A DNA stretch of 59,499 nt from an uncultured Bacilli bacterium (GCA_910576925.1 CAJTKB010000007.1:1-59499), one strand, 5' to 3'; positions 32,719-41,943 are shown, counted from the stretch's first letter. Notes: a model not told the origin generated them from the sequence alone. A program made the numbers and translations.

Positions 32719-34263
32719 CTATTTTTTTCTTTTACCAGCTCTATTACTAATACCTACAGATTTAAAGAATTCACTATCTAAAAAAAGCTTATTTTTATTT
32801 TTAGAATCCATATAATACATTTGTCTATATCGTTTTAGTCTGTCATCCGCATCTTCCGAATGATCCAAATATGAAGAAAGCGATAAAACATCTTTGTTAC
32901 TTCGAAATTTTCTAAAAACTTTAGCTTCTAGTTGTCTTATACTCTCATCCGTCACATTGTAATTACTTGCTATTTGTGGTAATGTTTTAATATCACTATC
33001 AAATACTCCCCATAAACTACATAGAATATCATATTCCTTCTCTGATAAGTTACAATTTAATATAAACCTTCTAACATCTTCTTGTAACATTTTCTTAGTT
33101 ATCACCCCATCAGGCCTATCATTTAAATTTGTCATAAGTTCCCTTTTAGGAACTTCTTTGTTAAGAGAATCAAAATTTACAGAAAACTTTAACCATCTAT
33201 CTATTTCTGCAGCCTTTTCTTCAGAAATATCCATTTCCTTAGCAATTTCTTCATTAGTTGGTTTTCTATTTAACTTTTCCTCTAAGACCATTAGAGTACA
33301 TTTATATTTTTTTGCATTCTCATATTCAGCAACAGGTATTTTCCAGTTTTGTCCAGTATATGCTAGAGCCTTATTTATATTAAATCTAATCCAGTCTTCT
33401 GCATAACCTAATAATCTGATTCCACTATTAACATCATATCTATCAATTGCTTCTATTAAACCAATAACAGCATATTGATATAACTCCTCATTTTCTATTC
33501 CTTTTCCAACATAACCTCTAGCAATATAATGAGCATATCGCATATTTTTTTCTATAAGTATTTCTCTTGCACGTACATCACCTGTCGCATTTTTCTGTAG
33601 CAATTCTTTCTCTTCCTCTGCAGTTAATAGCTCATCTTTTTTACTGATTAAAAACTTTTTATAAAAATCTTCAGTTCCACAATTAATTTTCTCATTATAA
33701 AGCGCTATATCATTTTCCCTACAATAGTCTTGTATTAACCTAATAGATATTTCATTATCAAATACCATATTAAGTTGTCCTGTTTTAATAGCACCAAGAC
33801 ATCTATTAACAACTGTTTTTAGCAAAATCATAACTGTCCGATTATTATTTATCAAACTAGTATATTGATCCTCATTAGGATAATAGTCTAGTTCTGCAAA
33901 AAAGTAAGATAATTTTATAAAATACTCAAGTCTGTCATAATAAGATTGACCTTTTTTTATATTTTTCTCTACATAATTATTAACTATACGTAAAAAGTCA
34001 TCATCATTAGTTAGTAACTTTTTTACTTGACTATTAATACACTTTTTTAATTCCATAGAAAAATAAGTTGTAAAATTTAAAAGATCTTCGCCAGAAAACT
34101 CTTCCTGACATTTTTTCATTAAACTTAATACTAAATCTTTATACTTTTTTTCAGATATATTAATATAATTATAACTATTATATATATCTTTTATAACAGG
34201 AAAAAGAATTGTGCATAATTCTTCAGTTGTAAATGATTTTAATTTTTCAATATTTGTAACCAT
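32719..34263 (-). CDS. Sigma-70 family protein with a novel N-terminal domain (paralogue 1, most diverged)
   Basis: A 514-residue sigma factor paralogue, third in transcription order. Residues 1-205 form a helical domain that is not region 1.1 and has no known match that I recognise; it is shared with the next two genes. Sigma region 1.2/2 begins near LLTAEEEKELLQKNATGDVRAREILIE, but the usual DLIQxGxxGL reads ELYQYAVIGL, and the -10 recognition helix reads LLGYAEDWIRFNINKAL. Region 3 and a C-terminal region 4 HTH (LPQIASNYNVTDESIRQLEA) are present. The changes in 2.2-2.4 suggest altered or lost core/promoter contacts. AAGGGGG precedes the ATG. Confidence 0.86.
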   Translation of the reverse strand: MVTNIEKLKSFTTEELCTILFPVIKDIYNSYNYINISEKKYKDLVLSLMKKCQEEFSGEDLLNFTTYFSMELKKCINSQVKKLLTNDDDFLRIVNNYVEKNIKKGQSYYDRLEYFIKLSYFFAELDYYPNEDQYTSLINNNRTVMILLKTVVNRCLGAIKTGQLNMVFDNEISIRLIQDYCRENDIALYNEKINCGTEDFYKKFLISKKDELLTAEEEKELLQKNATGDVRAREILIEKNMRYAHYIARGYVGKGIENEELYQYAVIGLIEAIDRYDVNSGIRLLGYAEDWIRFNINKALAYTGQNWKIPVAEYENAKKYKCTLMVLEEKLNRKPTNEEIAKEMDISEEKAAEIDRWLKFSVNFDSLNKEVPKRELMTNLNDRPDGVITKKMLQEDVRRFILNCNLSEKEYDILCSLWGVFDSDIKTLPQIASNYNVTDESIRQLEAKVFRKFRSNKDVLSLSSYLDHSEDADDRLKRYRQMYYMDSKNKNKLFLDSEFFKSVGISNRAGKRKK

Positions 34264-34392
34264 AAAATCCCCCTTTAATATTAATTTACTTATGATTATA
34301 CTTATAAATTTTAATAACTGTTTTTTTATTTTATTATTATCAAGATGTTTAAATGACTAATCATTTCAATATAAAGAAAAGCTTTTAAATAC

Positions 34393-35985
34393 TTATTTTT
34401 TTCTTTTATTTCCTCTATTACTAATACCTATTGATTCAAAGAATTCATCATTTAAATAAGGGCCAGCTCCACCATTTTTATACAAATTTCTATACTGGTT
34501 CAACCTTTTAATAGATTCTTCCTCTTCATCAAGATAAGATGCAAATGGATTAATATCAGAACGTTCACGTATTTTTTTGAAAATTTTTGCTTCCCTTTGT
34601 CTTATTCTTTCTTTTGTAACATTAAACAACTCACCAAGTTCTACGCCACTTTTATATTCACTATCAAAAATTCCCCATAATCCTTTTAAAATACTAAGAT
34701 CTCTATCATCTAAAGTTAATTTTAATATGTATTTCCTAAACTGTTCTTGAAGATTCTTCTTTTCTACAATTTCTTCAGGCAAATTTTCAAATGAAGTAAC
34801 AAGTGATTCTAAGTATCCCTCATTTTTGATAAGCCTTTCATATTTTTTCGGAAACTTAGTCCAAAAATCAAATTCCTTTACTTCTTGCTCTGTCATATTT
34901 ATAGTTTCAGCTATTTCGCTAACTGAAGGAAATCTTCCTTCATTTTGTTTTTCTAAAATTGCTATCGCATATTCATATTTCTTAACGTATCCATACTCTC
35001 TATTAGGTATTTTAAATTTATATCTCATATAAGCAATACTTCTATCTATTTCTTGTCTAATAAAATAATCAGCATATGTTAATAATCTACACCCTTTATT
35101 AATATCATACTTATCAACAGCCCTTATAAGGCCTATATTTCCAGCCTGTATTAAATCTAAAATTTCTATCCCACTGCTAATATATTCTTTAGCAACACTA
35201 ATAACATATCTCAAATTTCTTTCTATTAATATTTCTCTAGCTCTAACATCTCCATTTGCACTTTTTATACCAAGTTCTTCTTCTTCTTCAATAGTCAATA
35301 ATGGAAAATAAAGCTGATTACCATATAATTTTAATGAATCATCTGTATAATCCTTATCTTCTATTTTAACAGAAAAAGAATTATAAAATTCATCATCACC
35401 ATAATTTGCCTTTTCATTATAAAATGCTATACCATTGATATTACAATAATCTTTTATTAAATTAATAGATACATCACTATCAAACACCGTATTAAGTTTA
35501 TTTGTTTTAATAGCACCATAATTCCTATTAACGACCATTTTTAACAAATATCTTATCACTTCATTATTGTTTATTAAATTTGTATATTCATCTATATTAG
35601 GATAATAATTTACACTTATAAAGAAATGAGATAGTTTATCAAATTCTGCACGCATATCAATACGTGAACTACCTTTTTTTATATTTTTTTCTATATAACT
35701 ATTAACTATATGCAAAAAATTATCCCCATTAGTTAGTAATTCTTTTACTAAATCATTAATGCACCTTCTTAATTCAATAGAAAAATAAGCAGAAAAATCT
35801 AAAACTTCTTCACTAGAAAATTCTCTCTGACATTTTTCCATTAAACTTAATACTAAATTTTTATACTTTTTTTCAGATATATCAATATAATTATAACTAT
35901 TATATATATCTTTTATAACAGGAAAAAGAATTGTGCATAATTCTTCTGCTGTAAATGATTTTAACTTTTCAATACCTTTATTCAT
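34393..35985 (-). CDS. Sigma-70 family protein with a novel N-terminal domain (paralogue 2)
   Basis: A 530-residue sigma factor paralogue and the closest sibling of the 514-residue copy. The first 55 residues are almost identical (KLKSFTAEELCTILFPVIKD), and the C-terminus shares SYLDE...FESIGISNR with the sibling's SYLDH...FKSVGISNR. The region 2.2 core-binding motif is well kept here (ILDLIQAGNIGLIRAVDKYD), with LLTYADYFIRQEIDRSI as 2.3-2.4, so it is likely a working sigma factor. Region 4 has GVELGELFNVTKERIRQREA. AGGAGG precedes the ATG. It follows paralogue 3 after only 28 bases, so the two are in one transcript. Confidence 0.9.
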   Translation of the reverse strand: MNKGIEKLKSFTAEELCTILFPVIKDIYNSYNYIDISEKKYKNLVLSLMEKCQREFSSEEVLDFSAYFSIELRRCINDLVKELLTNGDNFLHIVNSYIEKNIKKGSSRIDMRAEFDKLSHFFISVNYYPNIDEYTNLINNNEVIRYLLKMVVNRNYGAIKTNKLNTVFDSDVSINLIKDYCNINGIAFYNEKANYGDDEFYNSFSVKIEDKDYTDDSLKLYGNQLYFPLLTIEEEEELGIKSANGDVRAREILIERNLRYVISVAKEYISSGIEILDLIQAGNIGLIRAVDKYDINKGCRLLTYADYFIRQEIDRSIAYMRYKFKIPNREYGYVKKYEYAIAILEKQNEGRFPSVSEIAETINMTEQEVKEFDFWTKFPKKYERLIKNEGYLESLVTSFENLPEEIVEKKNLQEQFRKYILKLTLDDRDLSILKGLWGIFDSEYKSGVELGELFNVTKERIRQREAKIFKKIRERSDINPFASYLDEEEESIKRLNQYRNLYKNGGAGPYLNDEFFESIGISNRGNKRKK

Positions 35986-36013
35986 AATATCCTCCTTATT
36001 AATTTACCTATAA

Positions 36014-37609
36014 TTATACCTTAATTAATGTTTTCTCTTTTTTCCTCTTTTGTCTTAGTTTAGCCTTTTCTTTATTTTTTCTTTGCTTTTCTCTATAATT
36101 TGCTCTAGAAAATTCCAAATTTTCTAAAGCCTTTTCAGGACTATCCATACATATAGCTAACTCTTTCACCATAACATTAACGGATAACTTATATTTTACA
36201 TCATCCAAAATTTGTTGTACCCTCTGATAAGATATCTTTAATTTCTTTTCTATTTCTTCAAGTGTATGTCTCTCGTTATCATCAAGTCCATATCTCAACA
36301 TTAAAATCTCTAGTTCTCTTTGTTTTAGATTACTTTTTTCAATTAATTCAGATATTCTTAATGAAATATCCGAATTAATAGCAATATCTTCTGGTGAAGG
36401 AGATGAATCCATAATTAAATCAACTATTTCAGTATCACTTTCTCCAATTAATACATCTATTCTAATATCATCTTCTAATAATATATATAATTCAGTTGAT
36501 TCTTCAAGTGATATTTTAAGAATTTCAGCCATCTCACATATTTTAGGATCACGACCATTTTCAATTTTAAAATTTTCATACTTCCTTCTATAATCATTTA
36601 ACTTACGATATACACTAGCTGGTAACTTTCTACTTTTCCCGCACATAATAATTTCATTGATAATTTCTGCCTTAATCCACTGAGAAGCATATGTCGAAAA
36701 TTTAAAATTTTTCCTATAATCAAATCTATCTGTTGCCAATATAAGTCCAACATTTCCAGCTTGTATTAAATCTAAAAGCGAAATACCTCTACCAATATAA
36801 TCGCTAGCAATATTTATAACAAGTGCCAAATTTTTTTCTATAAGCATTTCTCTAGCTTTCATATCTCCATATAGAAAATACCTCTTTGTTAACTCCCTTT
36901 CTTCCTCTACTGTTAAAAATTTACCACAATTTCGAACCTGATTTAAATATGATCTTAAAGTATTCGTATCATACTCATCATTTTTTGGCTTTATTTCTAT
37001 TATATTATTATAAAAATCATCATCTAAGTTTTCCTTTTTACTATTAGTTACTATACCATTAATCATACAATACGTTTCTAGCAAAAATAGCAAATTATTA
37101 CTATCAAATAATTCATCTAATTGACCATTTCTAATATTAAATAAATTTTTATTTACGATAACTTTTAAGGACTTACTGATTATTTCATTATTATTGATCA
37201 AATTAACGCACTGTTCTGGATTGAAAATTATTCCCATATCATCAAATATTTTAGTCATACTATTAAGTTGTTTTAAAATGCTATCATATGATTGTTTAGC
37301 ACTAAATTTTATCGAAATATAATTGTTTGTGATAGACACAAAATTATTATCTTCTTTCAATAACTCTTTTAAAAACTCATTAGTATATCTCTTTAATTGT
37401 TCAGCAAAATATACATCAAATACATTAAGTTTATCTTCATCATTCTCTTCACGACATCTATTAAGAACTTTCATAACAAGTTTTTTATATTCGTCTTTAG
37501 AAATATTCATATAATCATATTTTTTATATATTTTATTGATAATTGGTAACAGTACAGAATATAACTCATCAATTGTATATAATTTTATTTTTTTAATATT
37601 TAATTTCAT
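36014..37609 (-). CDS. Sigma-70 family protein with a novel N-terminal domain (paralogue 3, RpoD-like core)
   Basis: A 531-residue sigma factor, first in the run and closest to canonical sigma-70. After the shared helical N-terminal domain (about 1-220) come region 2 (LLDLIQAGNVGLILATDRFD, FSTYASQWIKAEIINEI), region 3 (RDPKICEMAEILKISLEES) and region 4 (ELEILMLRYGLDDNERHTLE then ISYQRVQQILDD). It ends in a strongly basic tail (EKQRKNKEKAKLRQKRKKEK). Region 2.4 differs from the housekeeping YATWWIRQAI, so a different -10 preference is likely. AAAGGGG precedes the ATG, and a SigA-like promoter lies upstream. It is not rpoD: the N-terminal domain and context differ. Confidence 0.91.
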   Translation of the reverse strand: MKLNIKKIKLYTIDELYSVLLPIINKIYKKYDYMNISKDEYKKLVMKVLNRCREENDEDKLNVFDVYFAEQLKRYTNEFLKELLKEDNNFVSITNNYISIKFSAKQSYDSILKQLNSMTKIFDDMGIIFNPEQCVNLINNNEIISKSLKVIVNKNLFNIRNGQLDELFDSNNLLFLLETYCMINGIVTNSKKENLDDDFYNNIIEIKPKNDEYDTNTLRSYLNQVRNCGKFLTVEEERELTKRYFLYGDMKAREMLIEKNLALVINIASDYIGRGISLLDLIQAGNVGLILATDRFDYRKNFKFSTYASQWIKAEIINEIIMCGKSRKLPASVYRKLNDYRRKYENFKIENGRDPKICEMAEILKISLEESTELYILLEDDIRIDVLIGESDTEIVDLIMDSSPSPEDIAINSDISLRISELIEKSNLKQRELEILMLRYGLDDNERHTLEEIEKKLKISYQRVQQILDDVKYKLSVNVMVKELAICMDSPEKALENLEFSRANYREKQRKNKEKAKLRQKRKKEKTLIKV

Positions 37610-37692
37610 AAAGTACCCCTTTTATCCCACTATCCCACAAAATTTTTATTATTTTTATAATTAACTAACAATATGTCTCTAATACGTTCTGT

Positions 37693-37721
37693 ATTTTAAC
37701 ACATATTCAAATAAAAGTAAA
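37693..37721 (-). promoter_or_regulatory. Promoter of the sigma factor run
   Basis: TTTACT (37716-37721) and TAAAAT (37693-37698) are separated by 17 bases. The leader of about 80 bases contains a direct repeat GTGGGATA just before the ribosome-binding site. Confidence 0.68.
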
Positions 37722-37788
37722 GGATTTTTAGTTACTATTTACAGCCCTATGGAATCCAGTAAGTAGATACAACACAAAAAGTAGTGAA

Positions 37789-38317
37789 TTAATCACTATT
37801 TTTTTCATAGTTTAAGATTTCTTCTAAAGTATATGGAACACCTTGCATTAAGTGAACACAAGCATCAATTATATTGATTCCATTCTTTTTACAAGTCTCA
37901 ATATAACTTCTTATATTAGCATAATATTGCACATAACTAATACTTTGAAATTGTCCACTTATTTTCATCTTTGACTTTATTGGTCTGATGTTTCTTTCTG
38001 AGTTGTTATTAGTTGAAGGTAGTATAAATTTATATGCCCATAAAAGATAATTTTCCTTATATTTTTTTTAGGTTTTTAATAAAACTCTTTTCTTCTTTTT
38101 TAAAATAATTAATCTGAGTCTTATCTTCATTTTCCTCTTCTGCTTTTTTAAGTATCTTATCGTAACTATTGCTCAAGTTTTCTAAGTACTCTTTTGCAAA
38201 AGTATCTTTTTCTTCTTTTAATAATCTATTAATTCTATTGACATTAGCAATAACCTCTCTGTATCCATTTAGATTAATAACAATGCTTTCTATTTCATTC
38301 ATCAAATTTATCTCCAC
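37789..38317 (-). pseudogene. IS66-family transposase C-terminal remnant, frameshifted
   Basis: Two reading frames on the minus strand together encode the C-terminal part of an IS66-type transposase. The first part (38317 to 38057) ends in YFKKEEKSFIKNLKK; the second continues as YKENYLLWAYKF, then STNNNSERNIRPIKSKMKIS, SYVQYYANIRSYIETCKKNG and PYTLEEILN before the stop at 37789-37791. The frame changes at a run of A residues (T8 on the plus strand at 38062-38069). The N-terminal half with the other catalytic residues is missing, and no IS66 accessory genes or terminal repeats remain. It is a dead fragment overlapping the end of the VOC gene. Confidence 0.87.
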
Positions 38318-38735
38318 ATATTTCTATTGCATTCCCTTCAGGATCATATATATTGAAATAATAATATGGTTCAGTAATATTAACATACATAATGTCTGAT
38401 ATTTCACATATTTTTAGTGCTTTAATTCTTTCATAATCGCTTTTCAAGTTATTGGAATAAAAATTAAGTGTAATAATATTATTTTCAGAATTTCCTTTAT
38501 CTTGTTTAAAATTTTCTATAAAAGATTGATTATAATTTTTATTAGTATTTTCTTTCATTGTTTCAATATCATATAGTCGGTTATAAATAGATAATTTATT
38601 TCCAAAATCAAATTCTATCCATCTATTTTTTGTATAAACCCTTCCTTTAATTTGGAACACTTTTTCATAAAAATCTACAACTTCATTAAATTTATCAGTT
38701 TCTATATAAATACAACATAACTTCATAATTAACAT
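38295..38735 (-). CDS. VOC superfamily (glyoxalase/bleomycin-resistance fold) protein
   Basis: A 146-residue protein with the paired beta-alpha-beta-beta-beta modules of the VOC fold: CIYIETDKFNEVVDFYEKVF at the start and the C-terminal YYYFNIYDPEGNAIEICG, which is the family-typical end. Members bind metals and act as lyases, dioxygenases or drug-binding proteins; the ligands here are not clear enough to say which. Two starts are possible, the ATG at 38735 or the ATG at 38726, with GGAAGTGAG upstream. Its 3' end overlaps the IS66 remnant by 23 bases, so the transposase fragment lies directly against it. An alternative is a fosfomycin/bleomycin-type resistance protein. Confidence 0.8.
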   Translation of the reverse strand: MLIMKLCCIYIETDKFNEVVDFYEKVFQIKGRVYTKNRWIEFDFGNKLSIYNRLYDIETMKENTNKNYNQSFIENFKQDKGNSENNIITLNFYSNNLKSDYERIKALKICEISDIMYVNITEPYYYFNIYDPEGNAIEICGDKFDE

Positions 38736-38928
38736 CTCACTTCCTTGTCTTCATTCAATATAATTATACTATATTTTGACACCATTTGAAGTAATGTGCA
38801 TTTATCTTTTTCAAATTAATAATGAAAAGTAGTAAATTAGTAGTAAATATGATTAAAATTTTGTAGACATACTTGTAACATAAAGGATTTTAATCAAAAA
38901 CTAAATTTTTTATAATAAAAACTAATAT

Positions 38929-38960
38929 AAAAAAGACATTCTGATTCACAAAATCAGAAT
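38929..38960 (-). terminator. Intrinsic terminator after sigK
   Basis: ATTCTGATT and AATCAGAAT form a perfect 9 bp stem with a 5-base loop, followed by GTCTTTTTT on the minus strand. Confidence 0.88.
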
Positions 38961-39020
38961 ATCAAAAATCATCCAATAATATTCCAGCTAAAATTTTATC
39001 TATTTTAATTATATAACTAA

Positions 39021-39713
39021 TTACTCTAAATTATTATTTTTAATAAATTCTCTTAATATCTTAGTAAGTGCTCTTTTCTCTATTCTTGAAACATAACTTC
39101 TAGAAATATTCATCTCTTTTGCTATTTCTTTTTGAGTAAGAGGTTCTTCATCATTTAGACCATACCTTTTAATTAAAATATTTCTTTCCTGCACAGTTAA
39201 CACTTTCATATATTCTTTTAGTAACTTTATATTATCTTTAGTTGTAATATCCTCTATAAAATCTTGTTTAGGGGTTTTTAAAATATCTAGTATTGCAATT
39301 TCATTACCATCCTTATCATAACCCACTGCATCATTTAATGATATGTTTTTAGATAATTTATTATTACTTCTAAAATACATTAATATTTCATTTTCTATAC
39401 ATCTTGCACAATATGTAGTAAGTTTTACTCCTTTGTTTAAAGAAAAAGTATCTACTCCCTTTATAAGACCAATAGTTCCAATACTAATTAAATCGTCTTG
39501 ATCACCATCTTTATAGTCAAACTTTTTAACAATATGAGCAACTAATCGTAAATTATGTTCGATAAGTTTGTTTCTCGCTTCATTATCTCCAAAAGATTTT
39601 TTTTTCAAGTAAATTTCTTCTTCTGTATCAGAAAGAGGATCTGGAAAAACCTGATTCGAATAACTTCCAGTAACAAAGAAACATCGTAGAACATCTAAAA
39701 ATTTAAAAAACAT
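39021..39713 (-). CDS. sigK: RNA polymerase sigma-K factor, uninterrupted
   Basis: The late mother-cell sigma factor of sporulation, 230 residues. PLSDTEEEIYLKKKSFGDNE, ARNKLIEHNLRLVAHIVKKF and DDLISIGTIGLIKGVDTF, then TYCARCIENEILMYFR, match SigK/SigE region 2, and SRSYVSRIEKRALTKILREF matches SigK region 4. The short N-terminal FFKFLDVLRCFFVTGSYSNQ is the pro-sequence that in Bacillus is removed by SpoIVFB. The gene is continuous, so no skin-like element splits it. GGAG precedes the ATG. SigK would drive gerE and coat genes, matching the SigK-type promoter seen at 29250-29277. Confidence 0.93.
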   Translation of the reverse strand: MFFKFLDVLRCFFVTGSYSNQVFPDPLSDTEEEIYLKKKSFGDNEARNKLIEHNLRLVAHIVKKFDYKDGDQDDLISIGTIGLIKGVDTFSLNKGVKLTTYCARCIENEILMYFRSNNKLSKNISLNDAVGYDKDGNEIAILDILKTPKQDFIEDITTKDNIKLLKEYMKVLTVQERNILIKRYGLNDEEPLTQKEIAKEMNISRSYVSRIEKRALTKILREFIKNNNLE

Positions 39714-39767
39714 ATAATCACTCCTAATTAATTATATGTTTTTTAGTTTTAATTAATCTTATTTTAA

Positions 39768-40412
39768 TTATTGTAAAGCTTGTGCTTCAGCAATAGTGGC
39801 ATCTTTTCCATAAACATCTACTGTAATATAAAACTCTCCAGACGTTGAACCGACTTCATAACTAGAATCAATCCACATTCTTAAACGATAATGAGTAGTT
39901 ATACTACTAGTTGCCCCAACTTTAGCAAGAACCATATCTCCTGCACTTGCTCCAAAATCATCATTAGCAGCAAGTGGTGTATATTTTGTTGGTTGTAATA
40001 CCTCCTTTGCATAAGAATTAGGCGAAGATCCTGATTGTAAATATAATCTTACGTCATTGTTGTTTATTGTTGATCTAGTGTTATCTTTAGAAGCCACTAT
40101 TTCATAAATTAATGCTTGTTGTCCAGTAATACCAACCTCTATAGAAAAATCATATGTATCATCTTCTCCAGATAATTGTTTACCAACATCTTCAGTAACT
40201 GGCATAGAATTATTAATTACAATACCTTTTGTACCTTCAATATAATTCATAGTCATAGTAGCTGTTGATATTTGATTAATCTTTGTGCCTTGTTTACTAT
40301 AAGTAAATGCTGCATATGTTACTCCAACTACTAATAGTACCAACATAAATAATAGTACTACTATTACTAAGCTTTGCTCTTTTCCACCATTTTTTTTCCT
40401 ATCTTCTTTCAT
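39768..40412 (-). CDS. Secreted/surface protein with TasA-like N-terminus
   Basis: A 214-residue protein with a basic, lysine-rich start (KEDRKKNGGKEQ) followed by one long hydrophobic helix (LVIVVLLFMLVLLVVGVTYAAF) and an extracellular beta-rich region. The VTYAAFTYSKQG junction and STATMTMNYIEGTKG recall TasA/CalY-type proteins, whose fibres form after cleavage by the SipW signal peptidase. There is no Cys and no LPxTG anchor. The rest (FSIEVGITGQQALIYEIVAS, RMWIDSSYEVG, GEFYITVDVYG) fits a jelly-roll-like fold. The TasA relation is a weak guess; it could simply be an anchored surface protein. A TTGCCT/TAAACT promoter precedes it. Confidence 0.75.
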   Translation of the reverse strand: MKEDRKKNGGKEQSLVIVVLLFMLVLLVVGVTYAAFTYSKQGTKINQISTATMTMNYIEGTKGIVINNSMPVTEDVGKQLSGEDDTYDFSIEVGITGQQALIYEIVASKDNTRSTINNNDVRLYLQSGSSPNSYAKEVLQPTKYTPLAANDDFGASAGDMVLAKVGATSSITTHYRLRMWIDSSYEVGSTSGEFYITVDVYGKDATIAEAQALQ

Positions 40413-40437
40413 ATTTTCACCTTACCTTTACATTTAA

Positions 40438-40466
40438 AGTTTATCAAGTAACTCTTAAAAAGGCAA
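40438..40466 (-). promoter_or_regulatory. Promoter of the TasA-like gene
   Basis: TTGCCT (40461-40466) and TAAACT (40438-40443) are separated by 17 bases. The -10 box is weak (four of six). Confidence 0.5.
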
Positions 40467-40497
40467 TAAAATACTTATATTTTTTTTAAATTTTACA

Positions 40498-41943
40498 CTA
40501 TATAATAACACCTTCATATTCTTTTCTTTCTTTAACAGCATTATATGCTTCTTCTACATCATTAAAGTATATCGTTTCTGTTTTTAGCTTTTGGTACGTT
40601 TCGTTACCTTTTCCTAAAACTAATACCATATCTTTCTCTTTTGCCATAGATATAGCTTTTTTTATAGCTTCTCTTCTATCGATCACAATTTCGTAATTTG
40701 AATGATTTAGTTTAGCAGTTGATACCAATTGGTTTGCAATGTCAAGAGGATCTTCACTTCTAGGATCTTCATACGTAAATATAGCATAACTTGCATTATT
40801 TAAAACTGTTTCACCCATTATTGGTCTTTTCTTATAGTCTCTCTCTCCAGCTGACCCAATAACGACTATCGATCTATTAATATCTAATGTATGTACAAAA
40901 TTAAGTAACTTACTAATTCCATTTGGAGTATGAGCATAATCTATCATTACATAATAAGGAGTATTAGTATCTAACAATTCCATCCTTCCATCTACTACAA
41001 CATTCTTTAAGTTCTTAATTAAATAATCAAATTCATATCCCTGTGATAAACATACAAGTAAAGCAGCTGCTAAATTGTAAACATTAAAATCTGCAAGAAG
41101 TGGACTAACAACATCATAAGTCTTACCACTATATTTATATGTTATATAAGTACACTTAGGACTAACTTTAAAATCTACTATTTGTAATGTATTTTTTTCT
41201 CCTCTACCATAAGTTAATACTTTTCCATTACAACAGTTTCTCATTTTAGAATAATGCTCATCATCGCTATTTAAAATACAAAAGCCACTACTTTTAGTTT
41301 GCCTAAAAAGCATTCCTTTACAATCAATATAATTTTCAAAAGATCCATGAATATTGATATGCTCCCAAGTAATATTTGTAATTGCAGATAAATCAAACTC
41401 CAAGTTTTCCAATCTTCCCCTAAAAAATGCTTCGCTAGATGCTTCCATAACAACTGTATCACAACCATTTTTTAAGAACTCATCAAAATACATATAGATC
41501 TTATCAGCATCAGGAGTTGTATTTGCTATATCTTTTCTTATATCTTTATAGCTCATACCATTAGTTCCCATATAAGCACAAGTATCTTTTCCAATTAATG
41601 TTTGAATAATTGTTGCAGTACTTGTTTTTCCATCGGTTCCAGTAACCCCAATAACTTTTATCTTATCTTGTGGATTATCATAAAACTTCTGACATAAAAT
41701 AGGCAATTCCTTATTAGTATTTTCTACTTTTATAACAGGAATAGGCGCATCTATTCCCTCCCTACTTACTACAAGTGCACTTGCACCACGATTTATAGCT
41801 TCTTCTATATAATCATGTCTATCGACTTTTACACCCATTGTACAAATGAAAAGATCACCCTTCTCTACTTCTTTGGAATTTATTTTTATTCCTTTTATTT
41901 CTATATCACTATCTATATCATATAATTCATTTAACTTCTTCAT
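40498..41943 (-). CDS. murE: UDP-N-acetylmuramyl-tripeptide synthetase (MurE)
   Basis: A Mur ligase of 481 residues that adds the third amino acid to UDP-MurNAc-L-Ala-D-Glu in peptidoglycan synthesis. The ATP loop is VTGTDGKTSTATII; NTTPDADKIY, VMEASSEAF, NITWEHINIHGSFENY with the carbamylated-Lys region (CKGMLF), DYAHTPNGISKLL and GSAGERDYKKRP follow. The position of the DNPR motif that reads the diamino acid is EDPRSEDP: the Arg that contacts meso-diaminopimelate is kept, while the preceding two residues are changed. The ATG at 41943 follows AAAGGAT. It lies outside any division/cell-wall cluster, and its own promoter drives it. Confidence 0.92.
   Translation of the reverse strand: MKKLNELYDIDSDIEIKGIKINSKEVEKGDLFICTMGVKVDRHDYIEEAINRGASALVVSREGIDAPIPVIKVENTNKELPILCQKFYDNPQDKIKVIGVTGTDGKTSTATIIQTLIGKDTCAYMGTNGMSYKDIRKDIANTTPDADKIYMYFDEFLKNGCDTVVMEASSEAFFRGRLENLEFDLSAITNITWEHINIHGSFENYIDCKGMLFRQTKSSGFCILNSDDEHYSKMRNCCNGKVLTYGRGEKNTLQIVDFKVSPKCTYITYKYSGKTYDVVSPLLADFNVYNLAAALLVCLSQGYEFDYLIKNLKNVVVDGRMELLDTNTPYYVMIDYAHTPNGISKLLNFVHTLDINRSIVVIGSAGERDYKKRPIMGETVLNNASYAIFTYEDPRSEDPLDIANQLVSTAKLNHSNYEIVIDRREAIKKAISMAKEKDMVLVLGKGNETYQKLKTETIYFNDVEEAYNAVKERKEYEGVII

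Noticed and set aside
38057..38317. A separate small gene of 86 codons after the VOC gene
   Set aside because: Its C-terminus continues by a frameshift at a poly-A run into an unmistakable IS66 transposase end, and its sequence fits the middle of that family, so it is part of a pseudogene.
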